From Ignavibacteriaceae bacterium (GTDB taxonomy: Bacteria; Bacteroidota; Ignavibacteria; Ignavibacteriales; Ignavibacteriaceae): a stretch of DNA of 49,444 bases. Below the pieces are notes generated by a model that had not been told where the DNA came from, did not search any database, and saw nothing but the letters and a program-made list of their open reading frames with translations. Where the stretch lies: assembly GCA_014860115.1 (NCBI GenBank), contig JACZKK010000017.1:1-49444 (forward strand). The letters run 5' to 3'. Of the stretch, positions 36,271 through 44,032 are shown one piece after another; positions within the stretch are counted from its first letter, which is position 1, and each line of letters opens with the position of its first letter. The translations under genes were made by a program, and so were the position numbers.

Positions 36271-36510
36271 TCAGTTTTCCTTTAACCAATTAATTATCTG
36301 ATCGTCTTTTGGAATGATTCCAAAACTTTTTACTTTTTCATTTATAATAAGTCCCGGTGTCATCATTATACCATACTTCACCATCTGCTGGATATCTGTT
36401 ACTTTTTCAACTGCTGCATCAATGTTATTTACTGCAATTAAATCTCTAACCTTTGCTTCAAGCGTCTGACATTTTTTGCAGCCAGATCCGAGTATTTTTA
36501 CTGAAATCAT
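36271..36510 (-). CDS. Small thioredoxin-like redox-active disulfide protein (CKKC)
   Basis: A 79-residue cytoplasmic glutaredoxin-sized protein: MISVKILGSGCKKCQTLEAK with C11-K-K-C14, then KYGIMMTPGLIIN with the cis-proline. This is the Thioredoxin_3 family (archaeal and bacterial 'redox-active disulfide protein 2'). Members are commonly encoded beside ArsP/YraQ permeases, which is also true here: the permease gene is in the same operon at 39527-40822. It may hand a thiol-bound metalloid or electrons to the permease, but direct evidence for this is lacking. A good GGAG ribosome site (AAAAGGAGAACG) precedes the ATG. Confidence 0.92.
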   Translation of the reverse strand: MISVKILGSGCKKCQTLEAKVRDLIAVNNIDAAVEKVTDIQQMVKYGIMMTPGLIINEKVKSFGIIPKDDQIINWLKEN

Positions 36511-36565
36511 TTTTCGTTCTCCTTTTAAAATTATTTTTTTTCATTATCATTTAGACATTATCGAT

Positions 36566-37120
36566 TTATTCATCCCAGAAATACATTTTAGCTTCAGTTG
36601 ATTCGGGATATTTATTTTGAATTTCTTTTAACATTTTTTTCAACTGAGAGTTGTCTTTTTTCTTTATGTAATGTGCTGTTTCTCTGGCAACTAAAAGTTT
36701 CGGATAGAAAGATGTATCAGCTAGTTCATTAAGATCTTTTTCAATGATTTTGATTATATCATCGTATCTTCCGCGCGACATAATTGTTTCTGCAATTCCG
36801 AGTCGTATCATTGCTCTGAATTCTGTTGCAGGCAGGTAACCATTGAAATGGTAGTACGAATTTCCGTTTTGATCGAGAAAATAAATTGAGGGAGTCCAGT
36901 ACGCACCGAGTGATTTTCTAACTTCTCTGTCTTTTATCAGATCAAGTTTAAGCAGGACAAACCATTCATTTATTTCATCAATTACTATTTGATCTTTATA
37001 AGTTGTGGTTTCTAGTTTTTTGCAGCCGCTGCAGCCATCCATTTCAAATTGAAGAAGAATAAATTTTTTTGTTTTTACTGCTTCTTCTTTTGCCTGTTCG
37101 AGATTTGTTAACCAATCCAT
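36566..37120 (-). CDS. Cytoplasmic thioredoxin-fold protein (CSGC) with helical tail
   Basis: A 184-residue protein without signal peptide. Residues 1-115 are a thioredoxin domain of the YbbN/DUF255-like kind: KKFILLQFEMDGCSGCKKLE with C30-S-G-C33, YKDQIVIDEINEWFVLLKLD and the cis-proline in AYWTPSIYFLDQNG. The remaining 70 residues form two or three helices resembling a short TPR segment (DIIKIIEKDLNELA, then AHYIKKKDN). The family often reduces or traps metals in stress operons. It is coupled to the exported gene just upstream (its start at 37120, that gene's stop at 37123) in the ars operon. Confidence 0.9.
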   Translation of the reverse strand: MDWLTNLEQAKEEAVKTKKFILLQFEMDGCSGCKKLETTTYKDQIVIDEINEWFVLLKLDLIKDREVRKSLGAYWTPSIYFLDQNGNSYYHFNGYLPATEFRAMIRLGIAETIMSRGRYDDIIKIIEKDLNELADTSFYPKLLVARETAHYIKKKDNSQLKKMLKEIQNKYPESTEAKMYFWDE

Positions 37121-37122
37121 TT

Positions 37123-37785
37123 TTATTTACTGTTATTATTGAAAAAATCTGTTAGCTGGACAAGCATCTTTTCTTCATACTCAATTTTGTAAAGTGCCTC
37201 GTTGCTGCTGTTGAATACTATCACTGATGGCGCGAATAGTGTTTCATATTCGATTTGCAATTCATTGAACCAGTAAGAGTCAATAATCCAGTAATCGTAA
37301 TTATCATTATTATCTCCGATAAATTTCAGAAGTTCAACTGTTTGCTCTCTGCTCATTTTAAGAGTGCAGTAGCAGGACATTGATGTGCTGAATAAAAGAA
37401 TTTTTTGTTTTGATGAAGAAAAGAATTTTTGCTTCGAATAATCGTAAAATATGTTTTGAAGGTGCAGATACCAGTTGTTGAATAGTACGAAAGCAGAATC
37501 AGTTGAAATGATTTTCATTTCAGATTCAAATTCGTTTAAGTGATTTATCAAACTATCAATGCTTTTCTGGTTGACAGCAGGAAATGATTTGGATAATTCA
37601 TTATCAATTTTAGAATCAAGAAAATTTTTTAACCCGGTGAGGTCTGATGAATTTAGAGAATCCCCATCTGAAAGTGATATTAAAATTCTTTCGGTTTCTT
37701 GGTTGATTAACTCGAAATACTGGGCATCAGCGAGCTCTGTATTAAATATCATCAGTATTATAGGAAATGTTATTTTTATTAACAT
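37123..37785 (-). CDS. Exported thioredoxin-like protein with a C-Y-C motif
   Basis: A 220-residue exported protein (signal peptide ITFPIILMIFNTELADAQ). The N-terminal 110 residues are helical and unfamiliar. The rest looks like a thioredoxin fold: KQKILLFSTSMSCYCTLKMS, where the usual C-x-x-C is shortened to C138-Y-C140, then YDYWIIDSYWFNELQIEYE and a cis-proline-like APSVIVFN strand. A C-x-C pair has a less stable disulfide than C-x-x-C and fits an isomerase or a metal-binding role. It lies between acr3 and the CSGC protein in the ars operon, on the outside of the membrane like the CVPC protein. The fold is inferred by eye. Confidence 0.75.
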   Translation of the reverse strand: MLIKITFPIILMIFNTELADAQYFELINQETERILISLSDGDSLNSSDLTGLKNFLDSKIDNELSKSFPAVNQKSIDSLINHLNEFESEMKIISTDSAFVLFNNWYLHLQNIFYDYSKQKFFSSSKQKILLFSTSMSCYCTLKMSREQTVELLKFIGDNNDNYDYWIIDSYWFNELQIEYETLFAPSVIVFNSSNEALYKIEYEEKMLVQLTDFFNNNSK

Positions 37786-37822
37786 AATCTCCCTTCAGAG
37801 ACAAATAATTATTTGGACCTAT

Positions 37823-38905
37823 TTATGGGCAAACATCAGGAGCCTTTAAAGTTCCTTCTTCAACCTTTACGAAATATTTCCTTTGAAAAAACAATGCGAC
37901 ATTTACAAGTGCTATGAGAACCGGCACTTCAACCAGTGGACCGATTACAGCGGCGAAAGCTTCACCGCTATTGATTCCGAATACTGCGATTGCAACTGCA
38001 ATGGCAAGTTCGAAATTGTTGCTCGCTGCAGTAAACGACAATGTGGCTGTCTTGCTGTAATCCGCACCAACCTTTCTTCCCATATAAAACGAAACCAGGA
38101 ACATTATCACAAAGTAAAGAAGCAGAGGTATTGCAATTCTTACAACATCCAATGGGAGCTGAACTATGTATTCACCTTTGAGTGAGAACATAACAAGTAT
38201 CGTAAAGAGCAATGCAATTAAAGTTATCGGACTGATCCTTGGAATAAATTTCTTTTCGTACCACTCTTTGCTTTTAAGTCTTAATAAAGTAAAGCGTGTA
38301 ATCATTCCTGCAATGAAAGGAATTCCGAGATAGATAAAAACGCTTTCCGCAATCTGACCAATGGTTATATCGACAGCGAAAGTCTGCAAGCCTAACCAAT
38401 TTGGTAAAACAGTTAAGAACACATAAGCATAAATAGAGAAAAATAAAACCTGGAAGATTGAATTGAATGCAACAAGTCCTGCTGCATATTCTGTGTCACC
38501 TTTTGCAAGTTCGTTCCATACGATTACCATTGCGATACAGCGTGCGAGTCCAATTAGGATCAGTCCAGCCATATATTCAGGATAATCCTGAAGAAAGATT
38601 ATTGCAAGAACGAACATCAGTACAGGACCAACAATCCAGTTTTGAATTAGAGAAAGTGAAAGTACTTTCACATTTCTGAAAACATCGGGCAACTCCTCAT
38701 ACTTAACTTTTGCAAGTGGTGGATACATCATTAAAATCAGACCTATTGCAATCGGAATATTTGTAGTGCCTACCTGGAATTGATTCCAGAAATCAACAAC
38801 TTTCGGGAACAAATATCCTGAAAACACTCCAATGAGCATTGCAGAAAAAATCCACAATGTTAAATAGCGATCAAGGAATGAAAGTTTTTTTGTGAGTGTG
38901 CTCAT
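37823..38905 (-). CDS. acr3: Arsenite efflux transporter ACR3
   Basis: A 360-residue inner-membrane protein with ten helices that exports arsenite As(OH)3. The start is ATG 38905 ([16 protein letters not shown]), behind an AGGGA ribosome site; a frame open eight codons upstream is less likely. Family marks: [22 protein letters not shown], the conserved Cys in helix 4 ([19 protein letters not shown]), and [20 protein letters not shown] in helix 9. It exports the product of ArsC, encoded just upstream at 39006-39434. ACR3 is unrelated to ArsB and works without an ATPase; no arsA is present here. A palindromic repeat separates it from arsC. Confidence 0.97.
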   Translation of the reverse strand: MSTLTKKLSFLDRYLTLWIFSAMLIGVFSGYLFPKVVDFWNQFQVGTTNIPIAIGLILMMYPPLAKVKYEELPDVFRNVKVLSLSLIQNWIVGPVLMFVLAIIFLQDYPEYMAGLILIGLARCIAMVIVWNELAKGDTEYAAGLVAFNSIFQVLFFSIYAYVFLTVLPNWLGLQTFAVDITIGQIAESVFIYLGIPFIAGMITRFTLLRLKSKEWYEKKFIPRISPITLIALLFTILVMFSLKGEYIVQLPLDVVRIAIPLLLYFVIMFLVSFYMGRKVGADYSKTATLSFTAASNNFELAIAVAIAVFGINSGEAFAAVIGPLVEVPVLIALVNVALFFQRKYFVKVEEGTLKAPDVCP

Positions 38906-38924
38906 AATTTCCCTAAAATAATGG

Positions 38925-38998
38925 AACACGGATCAGACTGATGTAAATCAGTGAAAATCCTTTCGATCCGTTAAACCTGCCTGCCGGCAAAGGCAGGT
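38925..38998. repeat. Composite repeat between arsC and acr3
   Basis: Left part 38925-38972 with AACACGGATCAGA and an inverted GATCCGTT end; right part 38975-38998 is the CCTGC palindrome, arms ACCTGCCT / AGGCAGGT around GCCGGC. Apart from an 8-bp insertion, the right part is nearly the same sequence that is found inside hypE. Confidence 0.8.
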
Positions 38999-39005
38999 CC
39001 GAGTT

Positions 39006-39434
39006 CTATTGTATTTTTAATTCTTTAAGAAAAAACTCATAAAAATCTCTTTTAATTTCGTCTCTTACTCTGCGATAAACCGGCATTACTTCTTCTTCTG
39101 ATCCTACTGCATCTGCAGGATCATCAAAGCCGATGTGTAAACGATGCATTACATCTCCTATAAAAGCAGGACAGGTTTCTTTTGCGTTATCACAAACTGT
39201 AATTACATAATCAAAAGACTGCGATAAATATTTATCAACATCTTCTGCAATGCCATTGCTGATATCTATACCAATTTCTTTCATTGCTTTAACAGCAAAA
39301 GGATTTACTCTTTCCGCTGGTCTCGTTCCAGCAGAATACACTTCAAGATTCATATCAAACGATTTGAGAAATCCTTCTGCCATCTGACTGCGACAACTAT
39401 TTCCTGTACATAATATTAAGATTCTCTTTTTCAT
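39006..39434 (-). CDS. arsC: Arsenate reductase, thioredoxin-coupled (low-molecular-weight phosphatase fold)
   Basis: A 142-residue ArsC that reduces arsenate to arsenite. It belongs to the class with the tyrosine-phosphatase loop: C9-T-G-N-S-C-R15 (CX5R), R15 and S16 holding the oxyanion, plus the relay cysteines C81 and C88 (VITVCDNAKETCPAF), which are then reset by thioredoxin. This fits an operon with several thioredoxin-fold proteins. It is not the glutaredoxin-dependent ArsC of enterics. GDVMHRLHIGFDDPAD gives the catalytic Asp. Its arsenite product leaves by ACR3. Confidence 0.97.
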   Translation of the reverse strand: MKKRILILCTGNSCRSQMAEGFLKSFDMNLEVYSAGTRPAERVNPFAVKAMKEIGIDISNGIAEDVDKYLSQSFDYVITVCDNAKETCPAFIGDVMHRLHIGFDDPADAVGSEEEVMPVYRRVRDEIKRDFYEFFLKELKIQ

Positions 39435-39465
39435 TTATTTCCCTTTTTATAAAAAAAGTAATAGA

Positions 39466-39511
39466 ACGCAGATTACTCAGATTTAAACTGATCTGCGCAG
39501 ATCTGCGTCAT
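39466..39511. repeat. Dispersed repeat of the ACGCAGAT type between permease and arsC
   Basis: ACGCAGATTACTCAGATTTA followed by CTGATCTGCGCAGATCTGCGT. Several ways to pair (ACGCAGAT with ATCTGCGT; CTGCGCAG). It fills the gap between the permease and arsC genes. Confidence 0.75.
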
Positions 39512-39526
39512 CAGAGTGATATTTTT

Positions 39527-40822
39527 TTAAAATAAAGATCCATAAATCAATCCGCTGATTGTTGCCATTAAAATAACGAGTGAAACATAAACCACAGTTT
39601 TTTGGGTTCCGATAACTTCACGAATAACAAACATATTAGGTAAAGATAATGCAGGACCTGCAAGCAGCAACGCAAGTGCAGGACCTTTTCCCATTCCGCT
39701 GCTTATCAATCCCTGAAGAATTGGTATCTCAGTTAAAGTTGCGAAATACATAAATGCACCTGTAATAGATGCAAAGAAGTTTGAGAACAACGAATTGCCT
39801 CCGACCAGATTTGCAATCCATTGGTTGGGAATAATTCCGTTGTTACCATTTTGTGAACCGAGTAAAAATCCGGCAACCAAAATACCAGCACCAAGCAGCG
39901 GCATTATTTGTTTTGTGAATCCCCACGTTTCTCCAAGCCACTGGTTTGGTTCGTATTCAGAGAAAGTTAAAACCAATGTTGTTGCAACTACCGCAACTAT
40001 AAAAGGTATTGTTGGATTGCTAAAAAAGAAAATCGCAGAGACGATTACTGCAAAGGTTCCGAGTATCACATATAAATTTTTCACCTTAATTATATAAACC
40101 ATCGAAAGTGCAAAACCAATTCCAAAGATTGAAGTAATAAACCATTTATTTGCAAACATAAAATACCAGAGGCCCTCAGCAGTCTCTGGTTTGCCCCAAT
40201 TGACAAACACAAGAATTGCAACAAGAATGAAAAAGTGAATTGCAGTTTGCCACATTGGTCTTTCTTCCGGCATTTCAGGAATTGCAATTTGTGCATCAGC
40301 TTTTTCTTCTTTGCGGTATATAAATGACATTATCAAACCGATGACGATACTGAATGAGACAGCACCGATAATTCTTGCTATGCCAAGTTCAATTCCGAGT
40401 ATTCGTGCTGTAAGTATGATTGCAAGAATATTTATTGCAGGACCCGAATAAAGAAAAGCTATTGCAGGACCTAACCCAGCCCCGCGTTTATGAATGCTTG
40501 AAAACAAAGGGAGAATCGTGCACGAACAAACGGCAAGAACAGTTCCTGAAACAGATGCTACTGAATAGGCAACCCATTTTTTAGCATTAGCTCCGAAGTA
40601 TTTTACTACTGCTGATTGACTGACAAATACTGCTATAACACCCGCAATAAAAAAAGCAGGAATCAAACAAAGCAGAACATGTTCCTGTGCATACCATTTT
40701 GCAAGATCGAAAGCTGCGAGAATGGCCCCTGTGAAAGTTGCATTCTCAAGCGGCATGAAGTAAGCGAAGAGAAAGAAACCCAATATCCACAGAAATATTT
40801 TATATTCTTTTTTCCAGTTCAT
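39527..40822 (-). CDS. arsP: ArsP/YraQ-family permease
   Basis: A 431-residue membrane protein with eight to ten helices from the ArsP_1 (YraQ) permease family. The start is ATG 40822 (MNWKKEYKIFLWIL); a longer frame to 40891 would overlap arsR. Marks: VFVSQSAVVKYFGANAKKWV, the conserved VLAVCSCTILPLFSSIHKRG with paired cysteines, and the internal repeat AFMYFATLTEIPILQGLISSG in the second half. Some members export trivalent methylated or aromatic arsenicals; others are linked to copper or zinc. Its location as the first gene after arsR, with arsC and acr3 behind, supports an arsenical substrate. The symbol is by family and context. Confidence 0.85.
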   Translation of the reverse strand: MNWKKEYKIFLWILGFFLFAYFMPLENATFTGAILAAFDLAKWYAQEHVLLCLIPAFFIAGVIAVFVSQSAVVKYFGANAKKWVAYSVASVSGTVLAVCSCTILPLFSSIHKRGAGLGPAIAFLYSGPAINILAIILTARILGIELGIARIIGAVSFSIVIGLIMSFIYRKEEKADAQIAIPEMPEERPMWQTAIHFFILVAILVFVNWGKPETAEGLWYFMFANKWFITSIFGIGFALSMVYIIKVKNLYVILGTFAVIVSAIFFFSNPTIPFIVAVVATTLVLTFSEYEPNQWLGETWGFTKQIMPLLGAGILVAGFLLGSQNGNNGIIPNQWIANLVGGNSLFSNFFASITGAFMYFATLTEIPILQGLISSGMGKGPALALLLAGPALSLPNMFVIREVIGTQKTVVYVSLVILMATISGLIYGSLF

Positions 40823-40874
40823 AATATCTTCATCAACCTGTTTCGATAATCTTCGAAATGACTTCGGTAAAAAT

Positions 40875-41234
40875 TTATTTCGAACAAACAAAGTGTCTGT
40901 CGACTTTAATCACCTTCGATTTGTCTTCGTTGATTATTTTTTGATCAGCGATCCAGAAATCCAATGTTGAAATAATAGATGATATCCTGGGGTCAACCGG
41001 ATGTGAATTTATCATATAATTCACCCACTTTCCATCCTTTTCCTCAATAATGAAGCCTGTTTCCCTGAGTATGCTCAAATGCCTTGATACAGTTGATGTA
41101 GCAAGCTGAAGAACATCTGTTATTTCACAAACACAAAGCGGTTTTACCTGAAGCATTTTTAATATTCGCAGCCGGTTTGAATCAGAAAGGGACTTGAACA
41201 GTTTTGTTTTTTCTTCAATCATACAAAAATTCAT
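40875..41234 (-). CDS. arsR: ArsR-family metalloid-responsive repressor
   Basis: A 119-residue winged-helix repressor. Metalloid ligands are in LCVCEITDVL (C34 and C36, the ELCVCDL motif of As(III) sensors); the recognition helix is ATSTVSRHLSIL and the wing is GFIIEEKDGKWVNYMI. C117 in the tail (HFVCSK) might be a third ligand. Binding of As(III) should release the DNA and turn on the whole operon down to ccdA. Two ATG codons are possible, 41234 and 41222. The first overlaps the 20-bp operator and the second is four codons in; neither has a clear ribosome site. Confidence 0.95.
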   Translation of the reverse strand: MNFCMIEEKTKLFKSLSDSNRLRILKMLQVKPLCVCEITDVLQLATSTVSRHLSILRETGFIIEEKDGKWVNYMINSHPVDPRISSIISTLDFWIADQKIINEDKSKVIKVDRHFVCSK

Positions 41235-41252
41235 TTCGTTAACTAACGAAAT
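41233..41252. promoter_or_regulatory. ArsR operator
   Basis: A perfect inverted repeat, ATTTCGTTA, two bases (AC), TAACGAAAT, at the very start of arsR, just downstream of an AT-rich TATATA stretch (41251-41256) that could be the -10 region. Its size and position fit the binding site of the repressor encoded behind it. This is the only such palindrome I noticed in the operon, consistent with a single promoter. Confidence 0.7.
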
Positions 41253-41395
41253 ATATAATTGTAAAATTGAAAATCAAAGAGTTATTTCTATGATTGAAAA
41301 AAGCGTGATTTATATACCTGCGAGTGGGACAAAAAGATATGAACCGATTAATCATCCAGTTAATAATAACAGGTTGATTCAACATTTTTCATGTG

Positions 41396-42499
41396 TTAAC
41401 ATATCCTAGGCAGTTGTTCTCCTGATATCATATCAACTATCCTTTTACTTCCAATTGTTGTTTTCATTACTACGGTTCCAGAATTCTCTGAAGTTACTTC
41501 CCCGATTATTTCTGCTTCTTTTCCCAATTCTTTGTCGCGCCATTCTTTTAATAGATCATCAGCGATATCATTAGCAACAATAGCGATCATTTTTCCTTCG
41601 TTTGCAATGTATAATGGATCAAGTCCTAAAATTTCGCAAGCACCTTTTACTTCGTCGAGTATCGATATTTTCTCTTCGTCTATTAACATTCCAACATTAG
41701 CAATTTCAGCAATTTCATTCAAGCTGCTGGCTAATCCACCGCGAGTTGGGTCGCGCATAACGTGAATTTTATCTCCAAACTTTTCGATGCAATCCAGTAA
41801 ATCAATCAAGGGCGCCGTGTCACTTACAATTGCTGTTTCAAACTCAAGCCCTTCACGAGCGGACATAATTGCAATTCCGTGGTCAGCAATTCTTCCGCTT
41901 AGAATTATTTTATCTCCGGGCTTACATCTCTTGGGAGAAATATTTATTCCTTCTTTAATAACACCTATACCAGAAGTGTTTATAAATATTTTATCGCCCT
42001 TTCCTTTATCAACAACCTTTGTATCGCCTGTAACAATTTTAACTCCGGATTTTCTTGCTGCTTCTTTCATTGAAAGAACAATTTTCCAAAGATCTTCGAT
42101 CAGTAAGCCTTCTTCAATTATAAATCCAACAGAAATATAAACTGGTTTTGCACCTGCTACGACCAAATCATTTACCGTTCCATTAACTGCAAGCTCACCA
42201 ATGTTTCCACCGGGAAAAAATATTGGCTGTACAACATATGAATCTGTAGTGAATGCGAGTTTCGATTTATCAACATTGAAGCCTGCCTGCCGGAGTGATA
42301 ACAAAGGCAGGATAGCGCTGTCGTGCTGTTCATTTAGAAATTCATTATCAAACTGGGAGAAGAATAATTTACTTATCAATTGATGCGAAAGCGTACCTCC
42401 ACCACCGTGAGCAAGTAGAACATGTTCGTAATCGCTTTTTGGTATTGGGCAGCTAAGCCCTGATGAAAAATCTATTTCGTCTTTTTGTTTCATATTCAT
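41396..42499 (-). CDS. hypE: Hydrogenase maturation protein HypE
   Basis: A 367-residue HypE, which dehydrates the S-carbamoyl group on its C-terminal cysteine to a thiocyanate, the source of the CN ligands of NiFe hydrogenase. The terminal PRIC cysteine is present. Marks: LLAHGGGGTLSHQLI, LAFTTDSYVVQPIFFPGGNIGELAVNGTVND (in pieces from residue 81), SGRIADHGIAIM, RDPTRGGLASSLNEIA and CEILGLDPLYIANEGK. The N-terminal 25 residues are longer than usual. Residues 63-73 (ILPLLSLRQAG) are encoded by a palindromic repeat inserted in frame (42281-42312), at a place where HypE proteins vary in length. Last gene of the hyp operon. Confidence 0.95.
   Translation of the reverse strand: MNMKQKDEIDFSSGLSCPIPKSDYEHVLLAHGGGGTLSHQLISKLFFSQFDNEFLNEQHDSAILPLLSLRQAGFNVDKSKLAFTTDSYVVQPIFFPGGNIGELAVNGTVNDLVVAGAKPVYISVGFIIEEGLLIEDLWKIVLSMKEAARKSGVKIVTGDTKVVDKGKGDKIFINTSGIGVIKEGINISPKRCKPGDKIILSGRIADHGIAIMSAREGLEFETAIVSDTAPLIDLLDCIEKFGDKIHVMRDPTRGGLASSLNEIAEIANVGMLIDEEKISILDEVKGACEILGLDPLYIANEGKMIAIVANDIADDLLKEWRDKELGKEAEIIGEVTSENSGTVVMKTTIGSKRIVDMISGEQLPRIC
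42281..42312. repeat. Palindromic repeat inside hypE
   Basis: GCCTGCCTGCCGG, eight bases (AGTGATAA), then CAAAGGCAGGA. Without the eight bases it is the sequence of the intergenic unit at 38975-38998 with only the two end bases changed. It encodes part of residues 63-73 of HypE in frame. Confidence 0.75.
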
Positions 42500-42506
42500 T
42501 CTAAAC

Positions 42507-42582
42507 TGTCATTGCGAGGAGTGGAGCGACGAAGCAATCCTTAATTAAGTTTTAAGATTGCTTCGCTTCGCTCGCAATTACG
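42507..42582. repeat. GTCATTGCGAGGAG-type palindromic repeat over the hypD stop
   Basis: A 76-bp unit starting TGTCATTGCGAGGAG and ending CGCTCGCAATTACG, with inner arms GAAGCAATC / GATTGCTTC. This type is widespread in bacterial genomes. It fills the gap between hypE and hypD and runs into hypD, giving its last codons. Confidence 0.9.
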
Positions 42583-43679
42583 TGTTTTTCCTTCTTGACT
42601 TTTCCATAATGAAAATAAGCAGCGCAAGCTCCTTCGGTCGAAACCATTGGTGCACCAAGCGGATGCTCGGGTGTGCACTCTTTTCCGAAAGCAGAGCACT
42701 CAATTGGTTTTTTAATTCCCTGCAATACCTCTCCTGCAATGCACAAAGGAGATTCTTCTGTTTCTATATTTTCAACTTTAAATATTTTCTCGGCATCATA
42801 ATCAGAATATTCATCTTTCAATTTAAAACCACTTGAAGGAATATTGCCAATACCTCGCCACTTTCTGTCTGTTCTTTCAAAAACTTCTTCAAGTAACTTT
42901 TGTGCAGAAATATTTCCTTCGCTTGTAACAACCCTGCTGTATTGATTTTGGACTTCAAACTTTCCAACTTCAAGTTGTTTTACAGTTAAAAGAATACCCT
43001 GTAAAATATCTATTGGCTCAAAGCCGGTAACGACAATCGGCACATTATATTTTTCTGCAATCGGAAAATATTCATTATAGCCCATAACAGCGCATACATG
43101 TCCCGCTGCAAGAAAGCCTTGTATGTTGTTATTCTTAGATGAAAGAAGAGCTTCGATGGCAGGCGGAACAAGAACGTGCGAACAGAGAATAGAATAATTC
43201 TTTATTCCTCTTCTTTTTGCTTCGATGACTGACATTGCATTTGCAGGTGCGGTTGTTTCGAATCCGACTGCAAAGAAGACAACATTTTTTTCAGGATTAT
43301 TCTCGGCGATCTTAACCGCATCAAGCGGAGAGTAAACCATTTTGACATTCCCACCTTTTGCTTTAACACTTAATAAATCGTGCTTTGAACCCGGCACACG
43401 AAGCATATCGCCAAACGATGTAAAAATAACGTCTTCTCTCTGTGCAATTGAAATAGCTTTATCAATAAGTTCCAAAGGCGTTACACATACCGGACAGCCC
43501 GGACCATGAATGAGAGTAATCTCTTCAGGCAATAATTCTTCTATACTATACTTTAAAATAGAATGTGTTTGTCCTCCGCAAATTTCCATTATCTGCCAGG
43601 GTTTTGTCACAACGGACTTTATCTCTGCGGATAATTTCCTTGCAGCTTTTCCATCTCTGAATTCATCCAGGTATTTCAT
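42552..43679 (-). CDS. hypD: Hydrogenase maturation protein HypD
   Basis: A 375-residue iron-sulfur protein that, with HypC, assembles the Fe(CN)2CO unit. The start is set at ATG 43679 ([16 protein letters not shown]), which aligns with other HypD proteins; a frame open to 43712 begins within a repeat. Marks: [53 protein letters not shown] and the CxxxxxCx-type cysteines near the end ([20 protein letters not shown]). After the conserved [11 protein letters not shown] the last residues, VIASEAKQS, come from a palindromic repeat that also supplies the stop, so the original stop has been lost. This tail should be harmless but is a sign of repeat insertion. Confidence 0.95.
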   Translation of the reverse strand: MKYLDEFRDGKAARKLSAEIKSVVTKPWQIMEICGGQTHSILKYSIEELLPEEITLIHGPGCPVCVTPLELIDKAISIAQREDVIFTSFGDMLRVPGSKHDLLSVKAKGGNVKMVYSPLDAVKIAENNPEKNVVFFAVGFETTAPANAMSVIEAKRRGIKNYSILCSHVLVPPAIEALLSSKNNNIQGFLAAGHVCAVMGYNEYFPIAEKYNVPIVVTGFEPIDILQGILLTVKQLEVGKFEVQNQYSRVVTSEGNISAQKLLEEVFERTDRKWRGIGNIPSSGFKLKDEYSDYDAEKIFKVENIETEESPLCIAGEVLQGIKKPIECSAFGKECTPEHPLGAPMVSTEGACAAYFHYGKVKKEKHVIASEAKQS

Positions 43680-43706
43680 TTGAGTATCTTCATTAAAAAT
43701 GCATTT

Positions 43707-43773
43707 TGTCATTCCGGCGAAAGCCGGAATCTAACAAAAGACAAATAGATTCCGTGTCAAGCACGGAATGACA
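43707..43773. repeat. TGTCATTCCG-type palindromic repeat between hypC and hypD
   Basis: A 67-bp unit starting TGTCATTCCGG and ending CGGAATGACA, with an inner CCGGCGAAAGCCGG hairpin. Related to 24383-24474. Inside the operon it would form an intercistronic hairpin in the mRNA. Confidence 0.88.
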
Positions 43774-43789
43774 ATTACTTCCAGATTGA

Positions 43790-44032
43790 TTAATTCTCTT
43801 CTTCAATGTCGCCCATTTCTCTTAAAATTCTCAATGTTTCCTCAGCATCTTTTTCGTCAACTTTATTTAGAGCAAAACCAACGTGAACAAGGACATAGTC
43901 TCCAATATTTACATCATCCAACCATTGAATGCAGACATCCTTCGACACTCCGCCAAAATTTACTTTCGCCATTCTTAAATCGGGATTGCTTTCATCAATT
44001 GAAACTATTTTTCCTGGAACAGCAAGACACAT
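43790..44032 (-). CDS. hypC: Hydrogenase maturation chaperone HypC
   Basis: An 80-residue chaperone that holds the iron unit together with HypD and then docks on the hydrogenase large-subunit precursor. The essential N-terminal cysteine is present (MCLAVPGKIVSID), followed by the OB-like VNFGGVSKDVCIQWLDDVNIGDYVLVHVGFALNKVDEKDAEETL in the usual order. The first base of the ATG is shared with the last base of the hypF stop (TAATG), so translation is coupled. Very secure. Confidence 0.96.
   Translation of the reverse strand: MCLAVPGKIVSIDESNPDLRMAKVNFGGVSKDVCIQWLDDVNIGDYVLVHVGFALNKVDEKDAEETLRILREMGDIEEEN

Noticed and set aside
41290-41409. A 39-codon plus-strand frame between arsR and hypE (MIEKSVIYIPASGTKRY...)
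   Set aside because: No ribosome site, and it runs into the 3' end of hypE on the other strand; too weak to call a gene.
43680-43712. An upstream ATG of hypD at 43712
   Set aside because: It lies within the TGTCATTCCG repeat and adds residues not seen in HypD; ATG 43679 fits the family.
42507-43773. The repeats in the hyp operon as a CRISPR array
   Set aside because: They are single units of different families, palindromic and far apart, with no regular spacers or cas genes.
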